This document shows, piece by piece, positions 55,426-64,000 of a stretch of DNA of 64,000 nt. A program made the position numbers and the translations under genes. Numbering within the stretch: position 1 is the stretch's first letter; every line of letters starts with the position of its first letter. The notes under the pieces were generated by a model. It ran no database searches, was not told the origin of the DNA, and saw only the letters and a list, made by a program, of their open reading frames with translations. This stretch comes from Gordonia insulae (GTDB taxonomy: Bacteria > Actinomycetota > Actinomycetes > Mycobacteriales > Mycobacteriaceae), in assembly GCF_003855095.1 (NCBI RefSeq), contig NZ_CP033972.1, positions 1,674,001 through 1,738,000 of the forward strand, read 5' to 3'.

Positions 55426-56691
55426 CTACTCCTCGACGTCGGTCTCCGACGGGCTGCACTGATCGATCCGGCGGCGCAGATGCCGACGCTCCGCGGGATT
55501 CTCCGCCAGCTCGAGTGCCCGGCCGAAGGCCGCGACGGCACCGCCGAGATCCCCTGACCGCGCCAACAGCTCGCCGCGTGCGGCGTGCCACAGGTGATAG
55601 TCGACGAGCCCGTCGATCGCGTCGAGCAGATGCAGGCCACGTTCGGGGCCGTCGACCATCGCGACCGCGATCGCATGGTTGAGCGCGACGACGGGCCCGG
55701 GATCGATACGCTCCAACATCCGATACAGATCCACGATGACCGGCCAGTCCGTCTCGGCCGACGTCGCGGCACGCATGTGAACCGCCGCGATGAGCGCTTG
55801 GATGCGGTAGACCCCCACGCCCGGCAGTGTGACGGCGCGGCCGAGGACTTCTCGCGCACTGTCGATCATCGTTGCGTCCCAGAGACTTCGGTCCTGGTCC
55901 TCCAGCACGACGAGATCGCCTGCGACATCGGTGCGGGTCACGAAACGCGCTCGGTGGAAGAGTTCGAGGGCCAGCAGACCGCGCACCTCACCGTCGTCGG
56001 GGACGAGATCGACCAGCTGCCACGACAATCGGATCGCCTCGTCGGCGAGATCGACACGGACAAGCGACGACGGCGACCGCCGGGCGAGATAGCCCTCGTT
56101 GAAGATCAGGTACAGCACACCGAGCACGGCACCCACCCGGCCGTCGAGATCGTCCGGGATGGTGAGTGGGATCCGAGCATCACGGATCTTGCGTTTGGCC
56201 CGGACGATCCGTTGGGCCAGAGTCGATTCCGAGACCAGAAAGGCGGCGGCGATCTCCGCGGTGCTCAGGCCGCCGACCAGGCGGAGGGTGAGCGCGATCT
56301 GGGTCTCACGATCAAGGGCGGGATGACAGCACAGCAGGATCAGGCGTAACCGTTCGTCGCCGATCTCACGGTCGTCCACCACGAGTGGTGTGCCCGGCCG
56401 CGGATCGGACTCGGGTATCAGCTCGGACGCCGACGCGGCGAGCCGGCGTCGGGAGGCCGCCCGCCGCCGCAGCTGGTCGATCATCCGGTTGCGCGACACC
56501 GCGTACAACCACGCGGCCGGATTGTCGGGAACCCCGTGCGTCGACCAGGTCTCGACCGCCTGGAGCAGTGCATCCTGCACACAGTCGTCCGCGAGATCGA
56601 CGTCGTCGAACCGTGCGGCGAGGAGAGCGAGCACCCGCCCGCTCTCCTCACGCGCCACCTGTGTGATCGCGGCGCCGACGGTGTCGGTCAC
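55426..56691 (-). CDS. ECF sigma factor of the ECF42 type (with SnoaL-less long C-terminal TPR-like extension)
   Basis: 421 aa from GTG 56691. Sigma-2 region (LADDCVQDALLQAVETW, NPAAWLYAVSRNRMIDQLRRR), sigma-4 region (LSTAEIAAAFLVSESTLAQRIVRAKRKI), then about 200 residues (YLIFNEGYL, LALELFHRAR, LNHAIAVAMVDGPERGLHLLD) forming the tetratricopeptide-like extension typical of ECF42, which replaces an anti-sigma factor. It lies 7 bp after the DGPF gene. A longer upstream frame is antisense-like noise over the DGPF gene. Confidence 0.9.
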   Translation of the reverse strand: MTDTVGAAITQVAREESGRVLALLAARFDDVDLADDCVQDALLQAVETWSTHGVPDNPAAWLYAVSRNRMIDQLRRRAASRRRLAASASELIPESDPRPGTPLVVDDREIGDERLRLILLCCHPALDRETQIALTLRLVGGLSTAEIAAAFLVSESTLAQRIVRAKRKIRDARIPLTIPDDLDGRVGAVLGVLYLIFNEGYLARRSPSSLVRVDLADEAIRLSWQLVDLVPDDGEVRGLLALELFHRARFVTRTDVAGDLVVLEDQDRSLWDATMIDSAREVLGRAVTLPGVGVYRIQALIAAVHMRAATSAETDWPVIVDLYRMLERIDPGPVVALNHAIAVAMVDGPERGLHLLDAIDGLVDYHLWHAARGELLARSGDLGGAVAAFGRALELAENPAERRHLRRRIDQCSPSETDVEE

Positions 56692-56698
56692 CGCGCGG

Positions 56699-57085
56699 TC
56701 ACGACTGGGCCGGCGTCGGCGTCCCGTCATCGGCGGCGAACAGCGCCACCGGGCGGACCTCGACGACACCGAACGGCAGGGGAATCCGGCCCGCCCAGTC
56801 CAGTGCCGCATCGAGGTCGGGGGCATCGATCCGGTAGTAACCGGCCAACTGTTCCTTCGCCTCGACGTAGGGTCCGTCGGTGACCGTCGGCGAATGCCCC
56901 AGGGTCAGCCGCACCGTCGTGGCCGACCCGCTGGGAGTGAGGCTGGCGCCTTCTATCAACACCCCGGCCGCGGCGAGCGCCTTACCGTAGCCCGCCCACG
57001 CGGCCGCCGCCTCATCGAATCCCTCGTCACCCGGCTGCGGCCCCGGCACACTCTCGTCCACGGTGATGGTCAGCAGATACTGCAT
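56699..57085 (-). CDS. YCII-related DGPF-type protein, partner of the ECF42 sigma factor
   Basis: 128 aa from MQYLLTITVDE; GAGAGGATC precedes the ATG. Ferredoxin-like YCII fold; the signature normally written D-G-P-F reads DGPYVEAKEQLAGYY here. DGPF proteins always accompany ECF42 sigma factors and are their known targets. A promoter of the ECF42 type is seen upstream (57152-57177). Confidence 0.9.
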   Translation of the reverse strand: MQYLLTITVDESVPGPQPGDEGFDEAAAAWAGYGKALAAAGVLIEGASLTPSGSATTVRLTLGHSPTVTDGPYVEAKEQLAGYYRIDAPDLDAALDWAGRIPLPFGVVEVRPVALFAADDGTPTPAQS

Positions 57086-57151
57086 GTCAGATCCTCTCTC
57101 GGCTGCCTCGACGGCAGAGGATGGGGCCCGATTGCCGCCATCTGCCCCTAT

Positions 57152-57177
57152 GACGCAGCGATCCTGCGGGATCGACA
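57152..57177 (-). promoter_or_regulatory. ECF42-type promoter of the DGPF-sigma operon
   Basis: On the minus strand TGTCGA (57177-57172), 16 bp, then CGTC (57155-57152). From memory, ECF42 promoters have TGTCGA at -35 and CGA/TC at -10. It lies 66 bp before the DGPF start, so the sigma factor probably activates its own operon. Confidence 0.65.
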
Positions 57178-57227
57178 GCACTCACGAAGGAAATTCTGGC
57201 AGAAACTTCTCGCTTCACCCGGGAAAG

Positions 57228-58202
57228 TCAGGAACGCAGACCTTCGCGTTCCCGGATGTAGCGCACCAGGACCGCGGCGCTCGCGCGCTGCCCGGCGATC
57301 GTGGGGTGGTAGCTGCCGAGGATCCAGTGCCGGAACTGCAGTCCGTCGGGCGCGTGCTGCGGAGCCGCAACCCGCGGTCCCCACTCCCACGCATCCGCGG
57401 CACACAGGTCGTGTCGGTCGTTCCAGCCCGATCCCGGGCGGGCGAGGTCGACGAATGTCTCCCCCGCACGTCGCGCATTGTCGCGGGAGATCTCGTTGAC
57501 CTTCCCGATGAAGCTGTTGAGCAGGCGCACCTCTCGGTCCGACAGGAACCAGCCACACCGCGTCCGATACTCCTGCCCGACTCGCGGGACCACCTGGGGC
57601 GCACCGAGGGTGTAGATGTGGGCACGCGGCGCCCGGGCCTTGACCTCCCGATAGATCCGGCGCTCGTGCAGGCGTTGGCCCACGTCGAGCACTCGCAGGG
57701 ACTTCTCGACAGTCCGCGGATCGCACTCCCCCAGTTGGACACATCCGACGACCTTGATGAACTCCGGATTCCCGATCACCTGCATCACGACGACGTCGGA
57801 GTCGGCGGGCAGGTGGTCGATCTGACGGCCTTCGTCGAATTGCACCGTCTGATCGATGTGACGAGGCTCCGAGTTCGCACACGTGGCGTTGGTGAAGCGG
57901 GCACCGAGTTCGCGAGCGACCACCTCGACGGCCGCGTGTCTGCTGCGGAAACAGTAGTTGTCGGGCCCGGTGGTGCCGGCGCGATACGAGGACATGTCGG
58001 CCGGGATCGTCTGATGACTGTCCGCGCCCTGGCCCGAGAGGTACGAGTTGCCCATCGCGAACATGCGCAGCCCTGGCGAGGCATGACCCTGCGGCGCAAC
58101 CGAAACCGTCACCACGGCGACGAGCGGGACCGCGAGGAGCACGCCGACGAGATGCACAAGAAGGGCGCGACGGGTTCCGGTACGCCCGGATTTTGACGCC
58201 AT
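57228..58202 (-). CDS. secreted SGNH/GDSL-type hydrolase
   Basis: 324 aa from MASKSGRTG. Signal peptide with basic n-region and hydrophobic stretch (LLVHLVGVLLAVPLVAVVTV), cleavage near GHA-S. Block I reads MFAMGNSYLSGQGA (nucleophile Ser with Asn in place of Asp), block V HWILGSYHPTIAGQ where the usual Asp two to three residues before His is not present. Cys residues suggest disulphides. Esterase activity likely but unproven. Confidence 0.78.
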   Translation of the reverse strand: MASKSGRTGTRRALLVHLVGVLLAVPLVAVVTVSVAPQGHASPGLRMFAMGNSYLSGQGADSHQTIPADMSSYRAGTTGPDNYCFRSRHAAVEVVARELGARFTNATCANSEPRHIDQTVQFDEGRQIDHLPADSDVVVMQVIGNPEFIKVVGCVQLGECDPRTVEKSLRVLDVGQRLHERRIYREVKARAPRAHIYTLGAPQVVPRVGQEYRTRCGWFLSDREVRLLNSFIGKVNEISRDNARRAGETFVDLARPGSGWNDRHDLCAADAWEWGPRVAAPQHAPDGLQFRHWILGSYHPTIAGQRASAAVLVRYIREREGLRS

Positions 58203-58268
58203 CCGGTCACGATACTGAGCGCCCGAACCCCGGGGCAATGGTCCGTCCGGACGACACCCCGGTCGACG

Positions 58269-58772
58269 TCATTGCAGCAACAACCCCATCTCGACGACGT
58301 CCCACAGCTCGCCGTTGCGGCGTCGGTAGTGGCCCCGCCGCACACCCTCACGCACGAATCCATGTGCGGTGTAGAGCCCGATCGCCGCCTCATTGTGCGG
58401 CCACACCTCGAGAATCACCTTGTGCGCACCGCGATCTCGGCTCCACGCCAGCACCGATCGAAGGAGGAGGCCGCCCGCGCCCTGCCGACGGGAGTCGGCC
58501 GCCACGTTCATCCCGAAAGCGATCACCCCGGGCAACACCGTGAACATCCCCGCGCTGCCCACCACGGTGTCGGCATCGTCGACGGCGACAACGGCGTGCG
58601 CACTGTCGTCGGCCAGCACGTCATGAAAGTTCCGGATCAGACCTTCGACATCGACCGGGGCCTCCATCCCGATCCAGCGCCCTTCGGCGGCCACCCGGGC
58701 GCGGAGTTCCGACACCGGCACGGCGTCGTCGGCGACGGCGTCCCGGACGCGGAAACGTTCGGCCGCGGACAC
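58269..58772 (-). CDS. GNAT family N-acetyltransferase
   Basis: 167 aa. Acetyl-CoA-binding motif RRQGAGGLLLRSVLAWSRDRG and VWPHNEAAIGLYTAHGFVREGVRRGHYR are typical of RimI/GNAT enzymes. GTG start 3 bp after the stop of the DUF255 gene on the same strand. Substrate unknown. Confidence 0.88.
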   Translation of the reverse strand: MSAAERFRVRDAVADDAVPVSELRARVAAEGRWIGMEAPVDVEGLIRNFHDVLADDSAHAVVAVDDADTVVGSAGMFTVLPGVIAFGMNVAADSRRQGAGGLLLRSVLAWSRDRGAHKVILEVWPHNEAAIGLYTAHGFVREGVRRGHYRRRNGELWDVVEMGLLLQ

Positions 58773-58775
58773 CGG

Positions 58776-60804
<2,029 letters not shown>

Positions 60805-60830
<26 letters not shown>

Positions 60831-61143
60831 CGGCCTGCACCTCGTCCGGCGTCCGCGCTGTGCCCGACGTCGCCGGTGCCGCCCCGTCGCGCGGAGGCCC
60901 GGAATCGGGAGACACGGAGTCGGTTCCGTCGTCGAACGCCTGATCCGGCTCGGGATGCTCGCTGTCGAAGGTCTTCGGCAGCTTCTTCAGCTGCGAGTTC
61001 ATCGACCTGATCAGCAGAGCTGTCGCGACCAGGAGCACGATGATGATGAGCAGCCCCAGTGGCGAGGCCTTGCCGAACTCCGGGCCTTCGGGTTCCTGCG
61101 CAGCCAGGACCTCCAGTCCGGCCGCGACGGTCATCGGGTTCAT
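60805..61143 (-). CDS. small single-helix membrane protein between mca and DUF255 gene
   Basis: 112 aa from MNPMTVAAG. One membrane helix ([20 protein letters not shown]) followed by a Lys-rich junction and an acidic, Pro/Ser-rich cytoplasmic tail. ATG overlaps the mca stop (4 bp). Matches the place and style of Rv1083; role unknown, probably accessory to mycothiol-related or envelope functions. Confidence 0.8.
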
Positions 61144-62042
61144 GGTTCCTCGATTCCGGCGAACAGATCGGATTCGGGTATCGACGTCTTCACCCGAGTC
61201 TTCGCCAACTCGAACTCCTCGGTCGGCCACAGACGCTGCTGCCATTCGAGGGGTACGGCGAAGAACACGCCGTTCGGGTCGATCTGTGTCGCGTGTGCGC
61301 GGAGTGCGTCGTCACGCTGGGGAAAGTATTTGCCGCAGTCGACCTGGGTGGTCACCCGTCCCATCAGGTCGCCACGACTCGGGTCGCGCTCCCACCGTTC
61401 GAGCCATTCCTTGAACGGGCTCTCCTGGCCGTGGCGCTCGAACTCGTCGGAGAACAAGACCATGCGGTCCTTGATGAAACCGTGCGTGTAGTAGAGCTTC
61501 GAGACGGTCCACGGTTCGCCGGCGTCCGGATAGGCGTCGGGGTCACCGGCACGCTCGTACGCGGCGACCGAGACCTCATGGTCCCGGATGTGGTCCGGAT
61601 GCGGATAGCCGCCGTGCTCGTCGTAGGTGATCATGACGTGCGGCCGGAACTCCCGGACCACACGGACAAGGGCCTCGACCGCCTCATCGAGGTCGATGGC
61701 CGCGAACGACCCCTCCGGCACCGGCGGCAACGGGTCGCCCTCGGGCAGGCCCGAGTCGACGAATCCGAGCCACATCTGGTCGACACCGAGCGCCGCCGCC
61801 GCGTTGGCCATCTCTTCCTTGCGGATGTCACTCATCCGCTCCTTGACCCCCGGCCGGTCCATCGCCGGATTGAGGATGTCGCCACGCTCACCACCGGTGA
61901 GGGTGACCACGAGCACGTCATTGCCCTCGGCGGCATACTTCGCGGTGGTCGCGGCCCCCTTGCTGGACTCGTCGTCCGGGTGAGCATGCACGGCCATCAG
62001 ACGGAGACCGGCGTGGGGTCCACCTGTGTGAGATTCGGTCAC
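61140..62042 (-). CDS. mca: mycothiol S-conjugate amidase
   Basis: 300 aa. Zinc site [18 protein letters not shown] and [26 protein letters not shown] fits Mca/MshB, and the full length and the C-terminus VEW-type [16 protein letters not shown] fit Mca. It cuts mycothiol conjugates to mercapturic acids for export and recycles GlcN-inositol. GTG start, divergent from the DUF4307 gene with a 48-bp gap. Confidence 0.96.
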   Translation of the reverse strand: MTESHTGGPHAGLRLMAVHAHPDDESSKGAATTAKYAAEGNDVLVVTLTGGERGDILNPAMDRPGVKERMSDIRKEEMANAAAALGVDQMWLGFVDSGLPEGDPLPPVPEGSFAAIDLDEAVEALVRVVREFRPHVMITYDEHGGYPHPDHIRDHEVSVAAYERAGDPDAYPDAGEPWTVSKLYYTHGFIKDRMVLFSDEFERHGQESPFKEWLERWERDPSRGDLMGRVTTQVDCGKYFPQRDDALRAHATQIDPNGVFFAVPLEWQQRLWPTEEFELAKTRVKTSIPESDLFAGIEEP

Positions 62043-62090
62043 GCTTCCTCACCTTCGGATCGATACTCCTCCCATGGTAGGTATTGACGC

Positions 62091-62570
62091 GTGAACAGTT
62101 CAGACGGGGGCACCGGCGCAGCATCCGGCGCCGGCGAGGACCGGCCACGCAGCGGGCCCCGCGCCACCTACCCCACCGCGCAGACGGCATCGAGTCGGCG
62201 CGGCTGGTTCATCGTCCTGTCCGTGCTGGTCGTCGTGGTCGGCGTCGGCCTCGCATTCCTCGGGTTCACCAAGTTCGCCACGCCCGACGTCTCGGGGGAG
62301 GCGACCGGCTACCAGATCCTCAACCCGTCCACGGTGTCGGTGCAGTTCACGGTCACCCGCAGCGATCCCGGCCGGCCCGCGGCCTGCGTGGTGCGCGGAC
62401 GCTCGCTCGACGGCGACGAGACCGGGCGCCGCGAGGTCCTGATCCCGGCCGGCTCGCAGGGCCAGATGGGTGTTCGCACGGAGGTGACCACCTCCAAGCC
62501 GCCGGTGATCGGTGAGGTCTTCGGCTGCACGACCGACGTGCCCGCCTATCTGACCTCCTCCGCCCCGTGA
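62091..62570 (+). CDS. DUF4307 family membrane-anchored protein
   Basis: 159 aa. Polar N-terminal 35 residues, one helix (GWFIVLSVLVVVVGVGLAFLG), and an extracytoplasmic beta-rich domain with a Cys pair (AACVVRG, FGCTTD). This wording and the site next to mca match Rv1081c. Function unknown. The stop overlaps the next gene's GTG by 4 bp. Confidence 0.85.
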   Translation: MNSSDGGTGAASGAGEDRPRSGPRATYPTAQTASSRRGWFIVLSVLVVVVGVGLAFLGFTKFATPDVSGEATGYQILNPSTVSVQFTVTRSDPGRPAACVVRGRSLDGDETGRREVLIPAGSQGQMGVRTEVTTSKPPVIGEVFGCTTDVPAYLTSSAP

Positions 62571-63322
62571 CGACTCCCGTCCGTCAGCGCGCGGTCTTCG
62601 CGACCATCTCGACGCCGTACTACGCCTATCTGTTGGCGATGTTCGTCGGCGTCATGCTCATCAGCAACATCACCGGCACCAAGGGTGTCATCCTGTTCGA
62701 CGATTGGCTGCACCTCTCCGCGGGACCGATTCAGCTGAACGGCCTGGTCACCGACGGCGCGTTCTACCTGTTCCCGCTGGCCTATGTCCTCGGTGACGTC
62801 ATCAGCGAGGTCTATGGCTTCCGGGCCATGCGCCGCGCCATCTTCGCCGGGTTCGTGGTGCTGTTGATCGCGTCGATCTGCTTCTGGCTCACCATCGAGC
62901 TGCCCGCGGCCGACTTCTACGAGGGCCAGGAGGCCTTCCGGACCGTGGCCGGTGTCGTGCCGCAGTTTCTGCTCGCCGGACTCGCCGGCTACCTCGCCGG
63001 CGAGTTCCTGAACTCGTTCGTGCTCGTGAAGATGAAGGAGCGCGCCGGCGAACGCCGACTCTGGGCCCGGCTGATCAGTTCGACGGTGGTCGGCGAGTTC
63101 GCCGACACGCTGGTCTTCTGCGCGATCGCGGCAAGTGCCCTGGGCATCTCCACGTGGGGTGATTTCATCAATTACACCGTCGTCGGATTCGTGTGGAAGA
63201 CGTTGGTGGAGATCGTCATCATGCCGGTGACCTACCTCGTCGTCGGGTGGCTCAAACGGGTCGAACCGAGCTATCAGGAGGCGCTCGACCACGCTCGGAC
63301 AAACGGCACCGATGTGCTTTAG
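62567..63322 (+). CDS. YhhQ/VUT family transporter (queuosine precursor type)
   Basis: 251 aa, six or so membrane helices. Family features: LISNITGTKGVILFDD, FPLAYVLGDVISEVYGFRAMR, SSTVVGEFADTLVFCAIA and WKTLVEIVIMPVTYLVV. YhhQ imports queuosine precursors; other members carry vitamins. GTG start coupled to the DUF4307 gene. Confidence 0.9.
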   Translation: MTTPVRQRAVFATISTPYYAYLLAMFVGVMLISNITGTKGVILFDDWLHLSAGPIQLNGLVTDGAFYLFPLAYVLGDVISEVYGFRAMRRAIFAGFVVLLIASICFWLTIELPAADFYEGQEAFRTVAGVVPQFLLAGLAGYLAGEFLNSFVLVKMKERAGERRLWARLISSTVVGEFADTLVFCAIAASALGISTWGDFINYTVVGFVWKTLVEIVIMPVTYLVVGWLKRVEPSYQEALDHARTNGTDVL

Positions 63323-63336
63323 CTCTCAGTCACTGG

Positions 63337-63353
63337 TACCCTGTATCGATACA
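63337..63353 (+). promoter_or_regulatory. greA promoter -10 overlapping a 12-bp palindrome
   Basis: TACCCT (63337-63342) fits a -10 box; the perfect palindrome TGTATCGATACA (63342-63353) starts on its last base. No good -35 is visible. Leader to the greA ATG of about 95 nt. Confidence 0.4.
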
Positions 63354-63446
63354 CGGCTCCGCGAGGGGTCGTGTTGCTGCATTTAGAGCAGTCCATATGC
63401 CCAGGTGAAGAAATCGTCTGTGCGCGGACAACACGAAGGAGTACCG

Positions 63447-63941
63447 ATGACCGACACACAGGTGACGTGGTTGACCCAGGAGTCGCATGACCGCCTGAAG
63501 GGCGAGTTGGATTCCCTGATCGCCAATCGACCGGTCATTGCTGCGGAGATCAACGAGCGACGCGAAGAGGGCGACCTCAAGGAGAACGGCGGCTACCACG
63601 CCGCCCGCGAAGAGCAGGGCCAGCAGGAGGCGCGGATTCGCCAGCTCCAGGAACTGCTGAACAACGCCAAGGTCGGCGAGGCGCCCACCCAGTCGGGTGT
63701 CGCTCTCCCCGGTTCGGTCGTCAAGGTCTACTACGACGGCGACGAGTCCGACACCGAGACCTTCCTGATCGCCACCCGCGAGGAGAGCGCCAAGGGCGGG
63801 TCCATCGAGACCTACTCCCCGAGCTCACCGCTGGGCGCGGCACTGATCGACGCCAAGGTCGGCGAGACACGCGAATACAACGTTCCCAGCGGCGCCGTGG
63901 TCAAGGTGACCCTGGTCAGCGCCGAGCCGTACCACGGCTGA
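63447..63941 (+). CDS. greA: transcription elongation factor GreA
   Basis: 164 aa. N-terminal coiled coil ([42 protein letters not shown] with the acidic tip residues) and C-terminal FKBP-like domain. Rescues backtracked RNA polymerase by stimulating RNA cleavage. AAGGAG lies 6 bases before ATG 63447; an upstream in-frame start at 63405 has no such site. Confidence 0.97.
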   Translation: MTDTQVTWLTQESHDRLKGELDSLIANRPVIAAEINERREEGDLKENGGYHAAREEQGQQEARIRQLQELLNNAKVGEAPTQSGVALPGSVVKVYYDGDESDTETFLIATREESAKGGSIETYSPSSPLGAALIDAKVGETREYNVPSGAVVKVTLVSAEPYHG

Positions 63942-63967
63942 TCTGCGACAGTAAGACACTGCGGTAG

Positions 63968-63998
63968 CGGCCGATCTCGGGATGCCCGAGCTCGGCCG
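63968..63998 (+). terminator. greA terminator
   Basis: Arms 63968-63981 and 63985-63998 pair over 14 bp with one mismatch and a 3-nt loop, followed by TT at the window edge; 27 bp after the greA stop. Confidence 0.8.
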
Positions 63999-64000
63999 TT

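Overview
The window is high-GC actinobacterial DNA from the order Mycobacteriales, most likely Gordonia or a close relative such as Williamsia or Rhodococcus. The evidence is mycothiol S-conjugate amidase (mca), an ESX-4 type VII secretion locus, a PIN-PhoH2 protein, a Rv1086-type short-chain Z-prenyl diphosphate synthase, Rv1109c/Rv1100/Rv1081c-type lineage proteins, and gene order that follows two blocks of the Mycobacterium tuberculosis chromosome. Locus tags (Rv numbers) are comparisons from memory, not search results.

Region 1 (1-17.2 kb): glmS (cut by the left edge), an alpha/beta hydrolase, a three-gene cluster that looks type VII-secretion related (EspC-like protein, A/P-rich helical partner, 84-aa helical protein), an SDR, a HAD protein, glmM, rpsI-rplM, then the ESX-4 core: an Rv3446c-type membrane protein and eccC leftward, eccD and mycP rightward from a shared promoter. 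esxT/esxU and eccB are not in their usual places.

Region 2 (17.2-41 kb): ispH, a lipid-droplet-type protein, xseA-xseB, a polar amino-acid ABC transporter with binding protein fused to permease, glpX and fumC, a PIG-L deacetylase and an L,D-transpeptidase. Next come two tiny cassettes, each with the same ribosome-binding leader, a 23-27-codon helical peptide and a strong terminator. They are followed by phoH2, a DesA-like protein with a degraded metal site, glyA, a zinc metallopeptidase-like protein, coaA, an AhpD-type/NmrA-type pair under a divergent MocR regulator, a Z-FPP-type synthase and hemolysin III.

Region 3 (41-58.7 kb) is an accessory block lying between the homologues of Rv1085c and Rv1084. 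It holds phoD; a second ClpP pair with an XRE regulator; a PepSY membrane protein; a tandem 33-bp repeat; a DUF222/HNH gene split by a complete IS3-family element (removal restores the frame exactly); a class I DAHP synthase behind an aromatic leader-peptide attenuator; a Lrp/AsnC regulator divergent from a fused dimethylargininase-like/ornithine aminotransferase gene; a histidine phosphatase; TspO; an ECF42-type sigma factor with its DGPF partner and a matching promoter; an SGNH hydrolase and a GNAT protein.

Region 4 (58.7-64 kb) returns to the conserved backbone: DUF255/thioredoxin protein, small membrane protein, mca, DUF4307 protein, YhhQ-type transporter and greA with its terminator. No rRNA, tRNA or CRISPR array was seen.
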